A stretch of DNA of 64,000 nucleotides from Fervidibacillus halotolerans (GTDB lineage Bacteria; Bacillota; Bacilli; Bacillales; Caldibacillaceae): contig NZ_CP106877.1 in the NCBI RefSeq assembly GCF_026547205.1, forward strand, positions 1,328,771 to 1,392,770, given 5' to 3'. Of this stretch, positions 25,830-36,159 are shown one piece after another. A program made the translations under genes and the position numbers. Position 1 is the stretch's first letter; each line of letters begins with the position of its first letter. The notes below the pieces were generated by a model. It saw only the letters and a program-made list of their open reading frames with translations, ran no database searches and had not been told where the DNA came from.

Positions 25830-26210
25830 TTAACCTTTAAAGATTTGACTAATTCCTTTTATTAATGAACTCGTTTGTTGGAGGGTCCCTAAAATTTGGT
25901 TCGCTGTATTGATCATTTTTTGAAAATCGAGCGACCCGTTTTCCGTTTTAAAAGCTTGAATAATCGGGTGTTCGTTAAAGGAATTTCCAACAACTGGAAC
26001 GTATGGTTGAAATTGGGGTGGATCTGTATAGATCGGATGAAGGGGGTTTTCCATCATTGATTGAATATCCATATTCATTTTGTCATAAAAAGGGAAATGG
26101 ACAGGTCCGTACATATTTGGAGGAAGGGAAGGAGCTATTGGCAAATAGCCCATTGGATAGGGAAAAATGGCATCGCCCCATTGGTTCGGGTTATAACCGC
26201 TTATTTCCAT
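25830..26210 (-). CDS. yppG: YppG-like protein
   Basis: 126 residues, rich in Pro, Tyr, Met and Phe in the first 75 (PYPMGYLPIAPSLPPNMYGPVHFPFYD), then a helical end (DFQKMINTANQILGTLQQTSSLIKGISQIF). Composition and gene position between yprA and yppE match YppG of Bacillus, whose role is unknown though the composition is coat-like. ATG 26210 with GAGGAGG 9 nt upstream is preferred over upstream TTG codons. Confidence 0.75.
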   Translation of the reverse strand: MEISGYNPNQWGDAIFPYPMGYLPIAPSLPPNMYGPVHFPFYDKMNMDIQSMMENPLHPIYTDPPQFQPYVPVVGNSFNEHPIIQAFKTENGSLDFQKMINTANQILGTLQQTSSLIKGISQIFKG

Positions 26211-26296
26211 GTCCAAAACCTCCTCGATCAATAGAATGATTCATATAAATGAAACAAATCTTCTATATTATATGGGTTTTCATCTCCAATGGTGCT

Positions 26297-26656
26297 TTAT
26301 GCCAATGCTGAGAGAAGTTTTTCCAATGTATAATGAATGGAGTTCACATAATGTTTAAACCGTTTGTAACTCGTCTCTGGATAAAAGGCCCAAACGGAAA
26401 TTTCCAATAATTGATCTTTTACTGCTTCCAGTTGAAAAGAGTACAAATCCTTCGGTCGATTCAATTCCACCCATCCTTTTGCCCTTTCAAACCAACGATT
26501 GACCCTTTCCTCTACTTCTTCAAAGAACGGTTTAACCTCATCGTAAAAATTGGGGCTTTTTTGTTCTTGTTTCGTATGTTCGAAAATCGTATCAATGCGT
26601 TTTAAATATTGTTTGATTTGCTCTGTTTCTGCCATCAGTAGTTTCGGATCCAACAT
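26297..26656 (-). CDS. yppE: YppE family protein (DUF1798)
   Basis: 119-residue all-helical protein of the YppE/DUF1798 family; function unknown. The block FYDEVKPFFEEVEERVNRWFERAKGWVELNRP and the C-terminal SYKRFKHYVNSIHYTLEKLL are the family's long helices. RBS is weak. Position in the yppC-yppG group agrees with B. subtilis. Confidence 0.8.
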   Translation of the reverse strand: MLDPKLLMAETEQIKQYLKRIDTIFEHTKQEQKSPNFYDEVKPFFEEVEERVNRWFERAKGWVELNRPKDLYSFQLEAVKDQLLEISVWAFYPETSYKRFKHYVNSIHYTLEKLLSALA

Positions 26657-26721
26657 ATATCACATCCATCAAAGAAATTTAGTAATATTATAACACGATG
26701 AAATGAGATGTTATCATTCAT

Positions 26722-26750
26722 AAAAAAAGCATCTCCAATGATGGAAACGC
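26722..26750 (-). terminator. Terminator after the small yppD-position gene
   Basis: Minus strand GCGTTTCC, 6-nt loop, GGAGATGC (two G-U pairs), then seven T. Directly follows the stop at 26752, which supports that gene being real. Confidence 0.75.
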
Positions 26751-26751
26751 C

Positions 26752-26961
26752 TTACACGACAGATTTCCTTTGAAACGAATACCCCTTTTCCCTTTCATGA
26801 TCCTCCTTCTTCAATTTTCGTTCAACTTTCTCGATTTGTTTCTGATGGTTATGAATACAATCTTGGATGTTCGCTTGAATTTGAATGGATAGCACCGATT
26901 CTAATCGATTCAACTCTTTTTCCAACTGGTCCAATTGTTGTAAACAATCTTGGAAATTCAT
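26752..26961 (-). CDS. Small coiled-coil protein at the yppD position
   Basis: 69 residues, nearly all polar heptad-like sequence (QQLDQLEKELNRLESVLSIQIQANI, then HNHQKQIEKVERKLKKEDHE), so probably a short coiled coil or helical hairpin. Not recognised by sequence; it lies where yppD is in B. subtilis. ATG preceded by GAGGTGATGAAAT, terminator immediately downstream, no overlap with other genes, all of which favour a real gene. Confidence 0.65.
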   Translation of the reverse strand: MNFQDCLQQLDQLEKELNRLESVLSIQIQANIQDCIHNHQKQIEKVERKLKKEDHEREKGYSFQRKSVV

Positions 26962-27168
26962 CTAGATTTCATCACCTCACCCAAAACTTATTATTATGAC
27001 ATTTCGCGAACATTTCGGAACTTCCTGCAACCTTGACAAAACTAGAAGAGATTCGCTAAAGAAAGGGATCCTTTGACAAATTTCCCATTTGCATTTTGAA
27101 AAGATGATCCAATGATTTTACATGTTCCGTCTATAGTTAAAACATTTTTCAACTATTTTTCCAAATGC

Positions 27169-28131
27169 TCAATCCATTTTTCTATGTAATTGAAACCATT
27201 CCTTTATTGAAGCGACAATTTCGATTTCCTTTCTTTTTCTTTTATACCAATTCGTAATTTGAATCGGCTGTTTCATTTGAGGAGGGTCAAACCATTTCGA
27301 TTGAACTTTTCCTTTTTCATCCCACGATTGTTCGACAGGTTTTTGATGACGAATGACTGGAAAGGCGATTCGTAAAAATGGGGTTGTCCGACATTTTCTA
27401 CCGAGTAAAAACTTTTCAAAGTCAAACCGACTCCCCGTATGAGTGGTTTTTCGGACAAAGGTAAGAAACTGTGGAAAAAGTGCTGGTTTGAAAAGAATTT
27501 CAGCAATTGTTTTTCCTAATTCAATCCGCTCATCAACCTTTACAAATTTTTTCACACTTGCTCCAAACAGTTCTCCTTGTAAAGTCGGAAGGATTACTAT
27601 ACTATAATGTAGAAAATCCTGCCCTTTAAACGGAAGGGATTGGAATATTTTTTTTCGAAAAAGTGGGTGATCGATCACCGGTTTTTGAATTACGTTTTGT
27701 TCATTAATAATTAATGCCTTTAGCAATCGATCTTCATTCCGAGTGATCCAAAATCGCATCCATTCATGATACATAAACGAAGAAACTTGGAATTTTTTCA
27801 AAAGGTGAAACATTGGGCGTCGATAAATCGTCGAATAATGATAGACTAGTAATTGGGGGAAAGCGTCTTGAAATATAAGCCAGTTCGCCCTTTCATACGT
27901 CAAAAAGAGAAGTTCTGCATAAGAACTAGATAGAATTTTTGAATAGACGTCCCCATTTAAGTCACACATATTCCAGCCAGCATTTCGAGAAACAAAGGCA
28001 GCGAGAAGTGCCCATTTAATTTCCGGATGTTGAAAATAAAAGGTTTCATAAAAATTGGTACGGGAAATATTATCCACATTTCCATTTCTCGTCTTCAAAG
28101 CGATCTGTTTTATTAACATTTGTTCATCCAT
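27169..28131 (-). CDS. yppC: YppC family protein (DUF2515)
   Basis: 320-residue soluble protein of the DUF2515 family, function unknown. Features include [38 protein letters not shown] and [25 protein letters not shown], rich in aromatic and basic residues. The frame is open to 28533 but that extension overlaps recU antisense; ATG 28131 with GGGAG upstream gives the length of the B. subtilis protein. Divergent from recU, with only 45 bp between start codons. Confidence 0.85.
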   Translation of the reverse strand: MDEQMLIKQIALKTRNGNVDNISRTNFYETFYFQHPEIKWALLAAFVSRNAGWNMCDLNGDVYSKILSSSYAELLFLTYERANWLIFQDAFPQLLVYHYSTIYRRPMFHLLKKFQVSSFMYHEWMRFWITRNEDRLLKALIINEQNVIQKPVIDHPLFRKKIFQSLPFKGQDFLHYSIVILPTLQGELFGASVKKFVKVDERIELGKTIAEILFKPALFPQFLTFVRKTTHTGSRFDFEKFLLGRKCRTTPFLRIAFPVIRHQKPVEQSWDEKGKVQSKWFDPPQMKQPIQITNWYKRKRKEIEIVASIKEWFQLHRKMD

Positions 28132-28176
28132 GAATATGTGCTCCCTTCCACATCGTTGCAGATTGAGGTGAAAAGT

Positions 28177-28776
28177 ATGGACATTCGCTATCCAGGGGGT
28201 AAAAAATACCAAGTACCTAAATTGGAAACGAGCGGACAAAAGGATTACGGGAATAGGGGTATGACCTTTGAAGAAGATATAAACGAGTCTAATAAATATT
28301 ATTTGGCAAATGGGATTGCAGTTATTCATAAAAAACCGACGCCGATCCAAATTGTGGAAGTTGACTATCCGAAAAGAAGTGCTGCAAAAATTAAAGAAGC
28401 TTATTTTAAAACACCTTCCACAACAGACTACAACGGAGTATACAAAGGGAGGTATATCGATTTTGAAGCGAAGGAAACGAAAAATAAAACATCGTTTCCG
28501 CTGAAAAATTTCCATGAACATCAAGTGATACATATGAAAAATATTATCCGTTGTGGGGGAATATCCTTCGTTCTCATTCGTTTTTCAACAACGGATGAAG
28601 TGTACTTTTTAGACGGAAACATGTTATTAAAATTTTGGGAGCGAATGAAAGCCGGACGGAGAAAATCGATCAAAAAAGAGGAAATCGTTCAATTTGGATA
28701 TTCGATTCCCATCGGTTTTCGGCCGAGAATTGATTATATTCGTGTGATCGATTCGATCTATAAAGAATTCTTTTAA
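28177..28776 (+). CDS. recU: Holliday junction resolvase RecU
   Basis: 199-residue endonuclease that cleaves four-way junctions with RuvAB and modulates RecA. Metal-binding residues appear in [15 protein letters not shown] (Glu), [21 protein letters not shown] (Asp, Glu and Lys of the PD-(D/E)XK core). ATG 28177 has GAGGTG 7 nt upstream, and translation from there begins [11 protein letters not shown] as in other RecU proteins; the longer frame from 28120 overlaps yppC. Precedes ponA, the usual recU-ponA pair. Confidence 0.95.
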   Translation: MDIRYPGGKKYQVPKLETSGQKDYGNRGMTFEEDINESNKYYLANGIAVIHKKPTPIQIVEVDYPKRSAAKIKEAYFKTPSTTDYNGVYKGRYIDFEAKETKNKTSFPLKNFHEHQVIHMKNIIRCGGISFVLIRFSTTDEVYFLDGNMLLKFWERMKAGRRKSIKKEEIVQFGYSIPIGFRPRIDYIRVIDSIYKEFF

Positions 28777-28847
28777 ATCAATAGGAAAAACGCTTTTCTA
28801 TATTCCATTTGAAACTTTTATCAAATGGAGGAAAGGAAGGAGACAAT

Positions 28848-31310
28848 ATGTCAGAAAACTATCGATCAAGAACAGAAAAAAGGAAAGCTTCTCGAAAAAG
28901 AAAACAACCGAAAAAATCAGTCAAACAAATGATGAAACGGATTTTTCTCACCCTTTTAGTACTTGGGTTTGTTATGCTCGTAGCGGGAATTACTACCTTT
29001 GCGGTTATGATTCAGGACGCACCAGAGTTTGACCCGGAAAAACTAAAAGATCCGGTATCTTCCAAAATTTATGATAAGGACAATCAATTGATCACTGAAC
29101 TAGGTACCGAAAAGCGGGACTTAGTAACGTTTGATGAAATTCCAAAATCATTGAAAAATGCGATTTTAGCAACAGAAGACGCCCGCTTTTTTGAACATAG
29201 TGGAATCGATCTCATTCGATTAGGCGGAGCAGTAATTCGTAATATTACCGATGGATTCGGATCCCAAGGGGCTAGTACATTAACCCAACAAGTGGTCAAA
29301 CTTTCTTTCTTATCCAATGAAAAAACGATCAAACGGAAAGCGCAAGAAGCGTGGCTTTCATTCAAAATGGAGCAGGAATTTACAAAGGAACAAATTTTCG
29401 AAATGTATGTAAATAAAGTGCCGATGGGAGGAAACATTTACGGCATTAAGGCGGCGGCAAAAACATATTTCGACAAGGAACTCGATGAACTGACCTTGCC
29501 GGAAATTTCACTAATCGCCGGGCTTCCACAACGTCCGAACGCATACAATCCCTTTGTCAATCCGGATTTAGCAAATGAACGAAAAAACACAGTCCTCTAT
29601 TTAATGAACAGACATGGATTTATTTCGAATGAGGAGATGGAGGAAGCACAAAATACGGATATTGAAACGTTCCTAGTTCAACACGAGGACCAAAATAACG
29701 ATGATTCTCCATACGAATCCTTTATCGATCAAATCGTCGATGAAGTTGAGCAAATGGGATACAATGTGTATACGGATGGACTCGAAATTTATACGACGCT
29801 CGATGTAAATGCACAAAAAAAAGTACATGAATTATTAAATTCCGATCAATATTTCCCGAACGATGAAATTCAAGCCGGGATCATTTTACTCGATACGAAA
29901 ACAGGTGAAATCCGTGCAATCGGTGGAGGACGTTTCCAAAAGGTCAAGCGGGGATATAATTATGCCATCGATATTCAACGTCAACCAGGATCGACGATTA
30001 AACCAATATTAGACTATGGACCAGCCATTGAATATTTAAAATGGTCAACGTATCATATTTTGGTCGATGAACCGTATTCTTATTCCAATGGAACACCTGT
30101 AAATAACTGGGACGGAAAATATGATGGTGCCCAAACGATGCGCTATCATTTGATGAAATCTCGAAACGTCCCGGCAATTAAGGCATTGAAGGAAGTTGGA
30201 TTAAACAAAGCTCAAACCTTTGCGGAAAATCTCGGGATTCCCTTTGAGGGATCAATCAATGAAGCATACGGACTTGGCGGGTTTCAAACAGGAATTGCGC
30301 CGATTCATTTAGCAGGAGCCTATAGCGCCTTTGGAAATAACGGGATATACAACAAACCCCACGCCATTCGGAAAATCCTTTTATCCGATGGAATTACAGA
30401 AATTGATATGAAACCTGAGTCGAATAGTGTCATGAGTGACTATACTGCATTTATGATTACTGACATGTTAAAATCCGTATTACAAAGCGGTACTGGAATA
30501 AGCGCTAGAGTACCTCGTATACCGATTGCTGGAAAAACAGGTACGACGAATTTTAAAGATAAGGAAGGTTCACCGGATAGCTGGTTTGCAGGTTATTCAA
30601 CGGAATATACTGCTTCCATCTGGGTTGGCTACGGCGATGATCGAAAGCGAGCGGTGGACGATACGAGAATTCCGTTATATTTATTTAAAGAATTAATGAC
30701 CTATGTTCATCAAGGGGTAGAAGTTCAAGATTTCAAGCAACCATCAAGCGTTGTAAAATTAGCCATTCAAAAGGGGACGAATCCACCTAAATTAGCTAGC
30801 GAGTTTACTCCGGAAGATGAAATCGTCTACGAATATTTCGTCAAAGGTTATGAACCGACGGAAGTATCCGATGATTATGAAGTTCCCCCCGTTTCCAACT
30901 TAAAGGCGGAATACGATGAAACGACTGAACAAGTCACATTAAAATGGGAATATAACGATATTCAAGACATTCGTTTCGATGTATATGCGGCACTCGATCA
31001 GTCTGAACAAGAATTCATTGGAACCATTGATAAAAAGGAATTGAAAATTACCGATGTGGCACCTGGATTGAAATATACCTTTACGGTCCAAGCCGTTTAT
31101 AAAGATCAAAAAAGTGAACCGGTAAGTATTGAACTGGACCTATCAACCTTCCTTACCGAACCGGATCCAAACGAACCTCCTGAACAAAATGAAGAGGAAC
31201 CAGGAGACCAGGAAGAAAATGGAGAAGAGGAAAACGGAGATCATGGAACGAGTGATCATGGAAACACTAACGAACCTCCAGGGGAAACGAACGAAGAAGG
31301 TAACGGATGA
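28848..31310 (+). CDS. ponA: Class A penicillin-binding protein 1A/1B
   Basis: 820-residue bifunctional peptidoglycan synthase. A basic cytoplasmic N-terminus precedes one membrane helix (FLTLLVLGFVMLVAGITTF). The GT51 domain has EDARFFEHSGID (catalytic Glu) and GASTLTQQVVKL; the transpeptidase has SxxK (QPGSTIKP), SRN (LMKSRNVP) and KTG (AGKTGTTNF). After it comes an FN3-like domain (VSNLKAEYDETTEQVTLKWEY, about 685-770) and an acidic, Pro/Glu/Asn-rich low-complexity tail of about 45 residues. ATG 28848 follows AAGGAGAC. Confidence 0.96.
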   Translation: MSENYRSRTEKRKASRKRKQPKKSVKQMMKRIFLTLLVLGFVMLVAGITTFAVMIQDAPEFDPEKLKDPVSSKIYDKDNQLITELGTEKRDLVTFDEIPKSLKNAILATEDARFFEHSGIDLIRLGGAVIRNITDGFGSQGASTLTQQVVKLSFLSNEKTIKRKAQEAWLSFKMEQEFTKEQIFEMYVNKVPMGGNIYGIKAAAKTYFDKELDELTLPEISLIAGLPQRPNAYNPFVNPDLANERKNTVLYLMNRHGFISNEEMEEAQNTDIETFLVQHEDQNNDDSPYESFIDQIVDEVEQMGYNVYTDGLEIYTTLDVNAQKKVHELLNSDQYFPNDEIQAGIILLDTKTGEIRAIGGGRFQKVKRGYNYAIDIQRQPGSTIKPILDYGPAIEYLKWSTYHILVDEPYSYSNGTPVNNWDGKYDGAQTMRYHLMKSRNVPAIKALKEVGLNKAQTFAENLGIPFEGSINEAYGLGGFQTGIAPIHLAGAYSAFGNNGIYNKPHAIRKILLSDGITEIDMKPESNSVMSDYTAFMITDMLKSVLQSGTGISARVPRIPIAGKTGTTNFKDKEGSPDSWFAGYSTEYTASIWVGYGDDRKRAVDDTRIPLYLFKELMTYVHQGVEVQDFKQPSSVVKLAIQKGTNPPKLASEFTPEDEIVYEYFVKGYEPTEVSDDYEVPPVSNLKAEYDETTEQVTLKWEYNDIQDIRFDVYAALDQSEQEFIGTIDKKELKITDVAPGLKYTFTVQAVYKDQKSEPVSIELDLSTFLTEPDPNEPPEQNEEEPGDQEENGEEENGDHGTSDHGNTNEPPGETNEEGNG

Positions 31311-31466
31311 ATGGGACATCGGAATAATTTGAGGGTCTCAATCCACATATCCCTTATTCGGACCGGTCATATATATTTCATATGTAATTGAATAAAGGGG
31401 ATGACTAAACCGTCAGATTCACTGACATTTTGTCACCCCACACTTTTTAAAACATACACAAAAAAT

Positions 31467-31516
31467 CGTCCGTTTCTGTAAGGTACTAATACAACATTAC
31501 AGAACGGACGTTTTTT
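31467..31516. terminator. Bidirectional terminator between ponA and ypoC
   Basis: Long stem CGTCCGTTTCTGTAA paired with TTACAGAACGGACG (one mismatch), flanked by TTTTTT on each strand. Placed between convergent genes. Confidence 0.9.
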
Positions 31517-31600
31517 ATAATCAAATAATAACTTCTAAAAACGATCACACACAAATGACAATTTTTCTTTTACGATGTCCATTTCGTATCGAATGACAGA

Positions 31601-32068
31601 TTATAAACGTTTTTTGATCGTTAAATATTTATAATAAGCTTTTTCTTGCTCAACGAATAATTCCTTTAATTGGATGTATGAATGGTGAAGCATCGGACGA
31701 TTCATAATAAAACCGAGCCTTTCCATTGCATTGATCGGTTTTACTTTCAATTGGTTAACTTGATCTTTTAATACATTTAAATTAACCGGTTGTTCATTTG
31801 ACCAAAAAAGATATTGTAAAAAAAGAGCGATGGATGCGATCATCACCTTTTTCACTTCTTCCGTTTCCCGCCGCTTGAAAAGGGGTTCAAGCACCCTTTT
31901 GTTTTCCTCCCATTGCTTTAAGATCTCCTTCAATGCTTTCTCCCCTTCCAGCCAAGGTTGTTGGGAAGAATGAAAAACGTAATAATCGTAATCCGGTAAA
32001 AAAAAATCCTTCGGTAAAAACTTTTCAACATAAAATAAAGGATCGTCCAATTCTGGTACCTTTTTCAA
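31601..32068 (-). CDS. ypoC: YpoC-like protein
   Basis: 155-residue helical protein of the YpoC family, function unknown, always beside nth and dnaD in Bacillus. Helices such as AIALFLQYLFWSNEQPVNLNVLK and PINAMERLGFIMNRPMLHHSYIQLKELF are recognisable. The frame opens at TTG 32137 deep inside nth; TTG 32068 overlaps the nth stop (ATTGA) and has AAGGA just upstream, so coupled translation from it is likely. The exact start remains uncertain. Confidence 0.78.
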   Translation of the reverse strand: MKKVPELDDPLFYVEKFLPKDFFLPDYDYYVFHSSQQPWLEGEKALKEILKQWEENKRVLEPLFKRRETEEVKKVMIASIALFLQYLFWSNEQPVNLNVLKDQVNQLKVKPINAMERLGFIMNRPMLHHSYIQLKELFVEQEKAYYKYLTIKKRL

Positions 32069-32721
32069 TTTTCCTTCAATCCTTTCGTCCGTTTTTTTCC
32101 TTCCCGACAAATGGATAAAAGGGGACAATTTAAGCAATCCGGATTCTGAGCTTTACAATGGTAACGACCGAAAAAAATCATTCGATGATGCGCAATCGAC
32201 CATTCCTCTTTCGGCACCTTTTTCATCAACGTCATTTCCACTTCTAAAACGGAATCCTTCCACCGACAAATACCGAGCCGTTTACTGACCCGTTCCACAT
32301 GGGTATCTACAGCAAAGGCAGGGATACCAAATGCGACTGAGCGGACGACATTGGCGGTTTTACGTCCAACACCAGGTAGTTCCATTAATTGTTCCAAGCT
32401 TTTCGGCACTTGACCGTTATATTGTTCAAGCAAAATTTTACATAGTTTTTGAATATTTTTCGCCTTTGTTCGATATAGTCCAATCGAACGAATATCCTGC
32501 TGGAGTTCCTCTAACGGCACTACGATATAGTCTTGAGGTGATTTGTATTTTTGAAATAATGTTTTTGTCACTTTATTTACAGAAGCATCGGTCGTCTGAG
32601 CAGATAAGACGACAGCAATTAATAATTCGAAAGGATTTCGATGGATCAATTCACAATGGGCATTCGGAAACATTTTACCCATCTCATCTAAACAGAAACG
32701 GATTTCTTTTTTCGTTAACAT
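32065..32721 (-). CDS. nth: Endonuclease III
   Basis: 218-residue base-excision repair glycosylase/AP lyase for oxidised pyrimidines. The helix-hairpin-helix with catalytic Lys is LPGVGRKTANVV, the catalytic Asp is in AFAVDTHVERVSKRLG, and the [4Fe-4S] ligands are C-x6-C-x2-C-x5-C near the C-terminus (CKAQNPDCLNCPLLSIC). ATG with AAGGAGAG upstream. Lies between dnaD and ypoC as in B. subtilis. Confidence 0.96.
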   Translation of the reverse strand: MLTKKEIRFCLDEMGKMFPNAHCELIHRNPFELLIAVVLSAQTTDASVNKVTKTLFQKYKSPQDYIVVPLEELQQDIRSIGLYRTKAKNIQKLCKILLEQYNGQVPKSLEQLMELPGVGRKTANVVRSVAFGIPAFAVDTHVERVSKRLGICRWKDSVLEVEMTLMKKVPKEEWSIAHHRMIFFGRYHCKAQNPDCLNCPLLSICREGKKRTKGLKEN

Positions 32722-32732
32722 AATCTCTCTCC

Positions 32733-33437
32733 TTAACTTTCTAACCAGTTATAAAAGGGAGCATTTGACGAATCCTTTTTCTTATTGACATCTGGTTTCG
32801 TTTTATGTTGGTGCATACGAAATTTTTTCCCATGTTCCAATGCTTGTTCTACCGTTTGGATTCCGTTTTTTTTCCATTCGAATAAAATTCGATCGATATA
32901 GCGAAAATTTCGTTTTCCCGACAGCACAGCTTCCTTTAAGGCGGTTTTAATTATGGTAGTGCTATGTCCATCCTCGTCGAGCCACATGGCGATGGTTTCG
33001 CATTCAATAGGCGATAAGGGTCGACCAAATTCCTGTTCAAAAATCGTATAAATGGACTGTTCTTCTTCCTCTTTTCGTTCCCTTTCCATTTCCTTTTCTT
33101 GTAAAAGCAAATAGTCTGCCAATTTATTCCACAGGGGATCAAGGGAGTATTTTTCATAATATATCCCGGTATCCGAACGCCCCTTTTCAATCGCCAAATA
33201 TCCCCTTTGAATTAACGAAGCAAGGGTTTGGGAACATTGATCTGTATCGAGTAGCATTCTACTAGATAATTGTTCGTGTGTCGGAAATTCATTCCCCTCT
33301 TCCAAAAAAATTTGCAGATGCAAAATTAACATACATTCGATATCCGATAAACCGATTCGTTTATAATATTGAAATAAAAATGAAGGAATCGTTACAACCC
33401 CATCCTTCATCAACGAAACAATCAAATTTTTATTCAT
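32733..33437 (-). CDS. dnaD: DNA replication initiation protein DnaD
   Basis: 234-residue primosome protein acting with DnaA, DnaB and DnaI in helicase loading and restart. An N-terminal winged-helix part (IGLSDIECMLILHLQIF to DQCSQTLASLIQRGYLAIEKG) precedes a glutamate-rich linker and the C-terminal DnaD/DnaB domain (YTIFEQEFGRPLSPIECETIAMWL to NFRYIDRILFEWKKNGI). ATG 33437 has GAGGTG upstream; the TTG start of the longer frame covers that RBS. Confidence 0.94.
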   Translation of the reverse strand: MNKNLIVSLMKDGVVTIPSFLFQYYKRIGLSDIECMLILHLQIFLEEGNEFPTHEQLSSRMLLDTDQCSQTLASLIQRGYLAIEKGRSDTGIYYEKYSLDPLWNKLADYLLLQEKEMERERKEEEEQSIYTIFEQEFGRPLSPIECETIAMWLDEDGHSTTIIKTALKEAVLSGKRNFRYIDRILFEWKKNGIQTVEQALEHGKKFRMHQHKTKPDVNKKKDSSNAPFYNWLES

Positions 33438-33529
33438 CTGTACGCACCTCAAAACTAGTATATCATGAATTAAAAAAGGATGATAAATATATAGTTTTAA
33501 ATCGGATTTCGTTCAACATTGATTCGAAT

Positions 33530-33560
33530 GAAAAAGGCAACCGAACGAATCGGTTACCTT
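33530..33560 (-). terminator. Terminator after asnS
   Basis: Minus strand AAGGTAACCG, 7-nt loop, CGGTTGCCTT, then TTTC. Confidence 0.8.
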
Positions 33561-33565
33561 ATCAA

Positions 33566-34858
33566 TTATGGGTATAAACGATTTAATAATCTTGGAAATG
33601 GAATCGTCTCTCGAACATGTTCCGTTCCAGTAATCCAAGCAACAGTTCGTTCCAAACCTAGTCCAAATCCGGAATGGGGTACAGATCCGTATTTGCGCAA
33701 ATCCAAATACCATTGATACGTATCGAGGGGTAAATGATATTCATCCAAACGATGTTTCAATAATTCATAATCGTGAATCCGTTCCGAACCTCCGATAATT
33801 TCACCATATCCTTCTGGAGCGATTAAATCCGCGCATAAAACGACGTCCTCCCGATCCGGGTCTGGTTCCATATAAAAGGGTTTAATCGCCTTTGGAAAAT
33901 GGGTGATGAAAACCGGTCGATCGAAGGAATTGGCTATCGCTGTTTCGTGGGGTGCACCGAAATCATCACCCCATTTTATATCATCAAATCCTTTTTCATG
34001 TAAAAATTTGATCGCATCATCATAATGTATACGCGGGAAAGGTGCTTGAATATTTTCGAGTTTAGATAGATCCCTTCCTAATGTGTTTAATTCCAGCTTG
34101 CAATTTTTTAATACGGACTGGACGAGGTACGATACGTATTCTTCTTGAAGTTTCAAATTATCTTCGAATGTGTAAAAGGCCATCTCCGGTTCAATCATCC
34201 AAAATTCAATTAAATGACGTCTCGTTTTCGATTTTTCCGCACGAAAGGTTGGACCGAAGGAAAATACTTTTCCCAAGGCCATCGCTGCTGCTTCCATATA
34301 CAATTGACCGCTTTGGGAAAGATAAGCGTCTTCATCGAAATATTTCGTATGGAATAGTTCCGTCGTTCCTTCCGGAGCACTACCGGTTAATATCGGAGGA
34401 TCAACTTTAATAAAACCCCGATCGTTAAAAAATTCATACGTTGCCCGAATAATTTCATTCCGAACAACCATAATGGCATGTTGCCGTTTCGACCGTAACC
34501 AAAGGTGACGATGATCCATTAAAAATTCCGTACCATGCGCCTTTGGTGTGATCGGATAATCATGGGATTCGGAAATTAACTCGATATCCTTTACCAATAA
34601 TTCATATCCGAAGGGAGACCGTTCATCAATTCGAACCATACCTGTTATGTAAAGGGAGGATTCTTGCGTAACGGTTTTGGCTAATTGAAATACGTCATCG
34701 GGCACTTCGTTTTTAACGACAACCCCTTGGATAAATCCAGTTCCATCACGCAATTGCAAAAATGCAATTTTCCCACTTGATCGTTTATTGGCAAGCCAAC
34801 AACCGATCGTTACTTCTTGATCGACATATTTGTTGATTTCGCGTATTGTAACTTTCAC
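33566..34858 (-). CDS. asnS: Asparaginyl-tRNA synthetase
   Basis: 430-residue class IIb aminoacyl-tRNA synthetase. The OB-fold anticodon domain occupies about 1-105 ([29 protein letters not shown]). Class II motif 2 is [21 protein letters not shown] and motif 3 is [18 protein letters not shown] start with GGAGGGAAAAAA upstream. No T-box leader is seen in the 100 bp before it; it follows aspB, the classic aspB-asnS-dnaD order. Confidence 0.96.
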   Translation of the reverse strand: MKVTIREINKYVDQEVTIGCWLANKRSSGKIAFLQLRDGTGFIQGVVVKNEVPDDVFQLAKTVTQESSLYITGMVRIDERSPFGYELLVKDIELISESHDYPITPKAHGTEFLMDHRHLWLRSKRQHAIMVVRNEIIRATYEFFNDRGFIKVDPPILTGSAPEGTTELFHTKYFDEDAYLSQSGQLYMEAAAMALGKVFSFGPTFRAEKSKTRRHLIEFWMIEPEMAFYTFEDNLKLQEEYVSYLVQSVLKNCKLELNTLGRDLSKLENIQAPFPRIHYDDAIKFLHEKGFDDIKWGDDFGAPHETAIANSFDRPVFITHFPKAIKPFYMEPDPDREDVVLCADLIAPEGYGEIIGGSERIHDYELLKHRLDEYHLPLDTYQWYLDLRKYGSVPHSGFGLGLERTVAWITGTEHVRETIPFPRLLNRLYP

Positions 34859-34959
34859 TTTTTTCCCTCCAAAACATTTGCTTCAACTTGTAACTTACAT
34901 ATGTTTCATTATACAACCGAAAAAAATGGCAGGCAATGTTCCTTTCTGTTCCAAATACA

Positions 34960-36144
34960 TTACTTCCAATGATCGTGTACAAATTTTCCAATTCGTTCGA
35001 TCGCCTCTTCGATTAATTCTGGACTTGTCGCATAAGATAGGCGGATATGATCCGGTGAACCGAATCCTGAACCAGGAATAACAGCCACTTGTGCTTTGTC
35101 TAATAAGCTTTTTGCAAAGTCGTCCACCGATTCGAATCCGCAACGCTCGGCTGCTTCCTTTACATTCGGGAATAGATAAAAGGCCCCATGGGGTTTAATA
35201 ATCGAAAAGCCAGGAATTTCAATTAATTTTTCCATTGCAAGATTTAATCGTTTTTCAAATTCCAAACGCATCTCTTCCACTGGTTGCTGGCTCCCTTTAT
35301 AAGCAGCGATCGCAGCATATTGGGAAGGTGTCGTCGGATTGGAAGTGCTATGACTAGCTAATGCGGTCATCTGTTTAATGATTTGTTGATTACCGGCAGC
35401 ATATCCAATTCGCCAACCGGTCATGGAATGGGATTTGGACACCCCATTGATGATTATCGTTTGCTTTTGAAATGCTTCCCCTAAGGAAGCGATGGAAATA
35501 TGTTGTTCATCGCCATAAACTAATTTTTCATATATTTCGTCAGATACAATGATTAAATCGTGTTCGATACAAATTTTGCCGATTTCTTCTAATTCTTCCT
35601 TTCGATAAATAACCCCCGTCGGATTATTTGGCGAATTTAATACGATTGCTTTAGTTTTAGGCGTAATTTTTTTCAACAATTGTTCCGGAGTAATTTTAAA
35701 TTCGTCTTTTTCCGTCGTTTCAATATATACGGGAACACCGCCCGCCAATTTTACTTGTTCCGGGTAACTGACCCAATACGGGATCGGAATAATGACTTCG
35801 TCTCCTTCATTCAACAAAACTTGGAAAAGGGTATAAAGGGCATGTTTCGCACCGCTTGTGACGATGATTTCTGATAAATCATAGGATAGATTTTGATCCT
35901 TTTTAAATTTATCGATAATCGCTTCCTTCAATTCTACTAAACCACCGGATGGCGTATATTTCGTTTTACCAGATAACATCGCTTCGTACGCTGCATCGAT
36001 AATATGTTTTGGCGTATTAAAATCCGGCTCCCCCGCACCTAAACCGATAACTTGGATCCCTTTTGCCTTTAATTCATTCGCTTTCGCTGTAATGGCTAAC
36101 GTAGAAGATGGTGTTAGTGATTGTAAACGTTTCGCTAGTTTCAT
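34960..36144 (-). CDS. aspB: Aspartate aminotransferase AspB
   Basis: 394-residue PLP-dependent class I aminotransferase interconverting aspartate and oxaloacetate. GLGAGEPDFNTPKHI is the N-terminal substrate motif, NSPNNPTG a PLP contact, and SKSHSMTGWRIGY contains the Schiff-base Lys. The final Arg-containing HIRLSYATSPELIEEAIERI binds the substrate carboxylate. ATG 36144 with GGGAGGGG upstream. Downstream of ypmB with a 15-bp gap. Confidence 0.95.
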   Translation of the reverse strand: MKLAKRLQSLTPSSTLAITAKANELKAKGIQVIGLGAGEPDFNTPKHIIDAAYEAMLSGKTKYTPSGGLVELKEAIIDKFKKDQNLSYDLSEIIVTSGAKHALYTLFQVLLNEGDEVIIPIPYWVSYPEQVKLAGGVPVYIETTEKDEFKITPEQLLKKITPKTKAIVLNSPNNPTGVIYRKEELEEIGKICIEHDLIIVSDEIYEKLVYGDEQHISIASLGEAFQKQTIIINGVSKSHSMTGWRIGYAAGNQQIIKQMTALASHSTSNPTTPSQYAAIAAYKGSQQPVEEMRLEFEKRLNLAMEKLIEIPGFSIIKPHGAFYLFPNVKEAAERCGFESVDDFAKSLLDKAQVAVIPGSGFGSPDHIRLSYATSPELIEEAIERIGKFVHDHWK

Positions 36145-36159
36145 ATAAACCCCTCCCAT

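Noticed and set aside
28132..28533. N-terminal extension of yppC antisense to recU
   Set aside because: Overlaps the conserved recU start region on the other strand; ATG 28131 with an RBS gives the family length.
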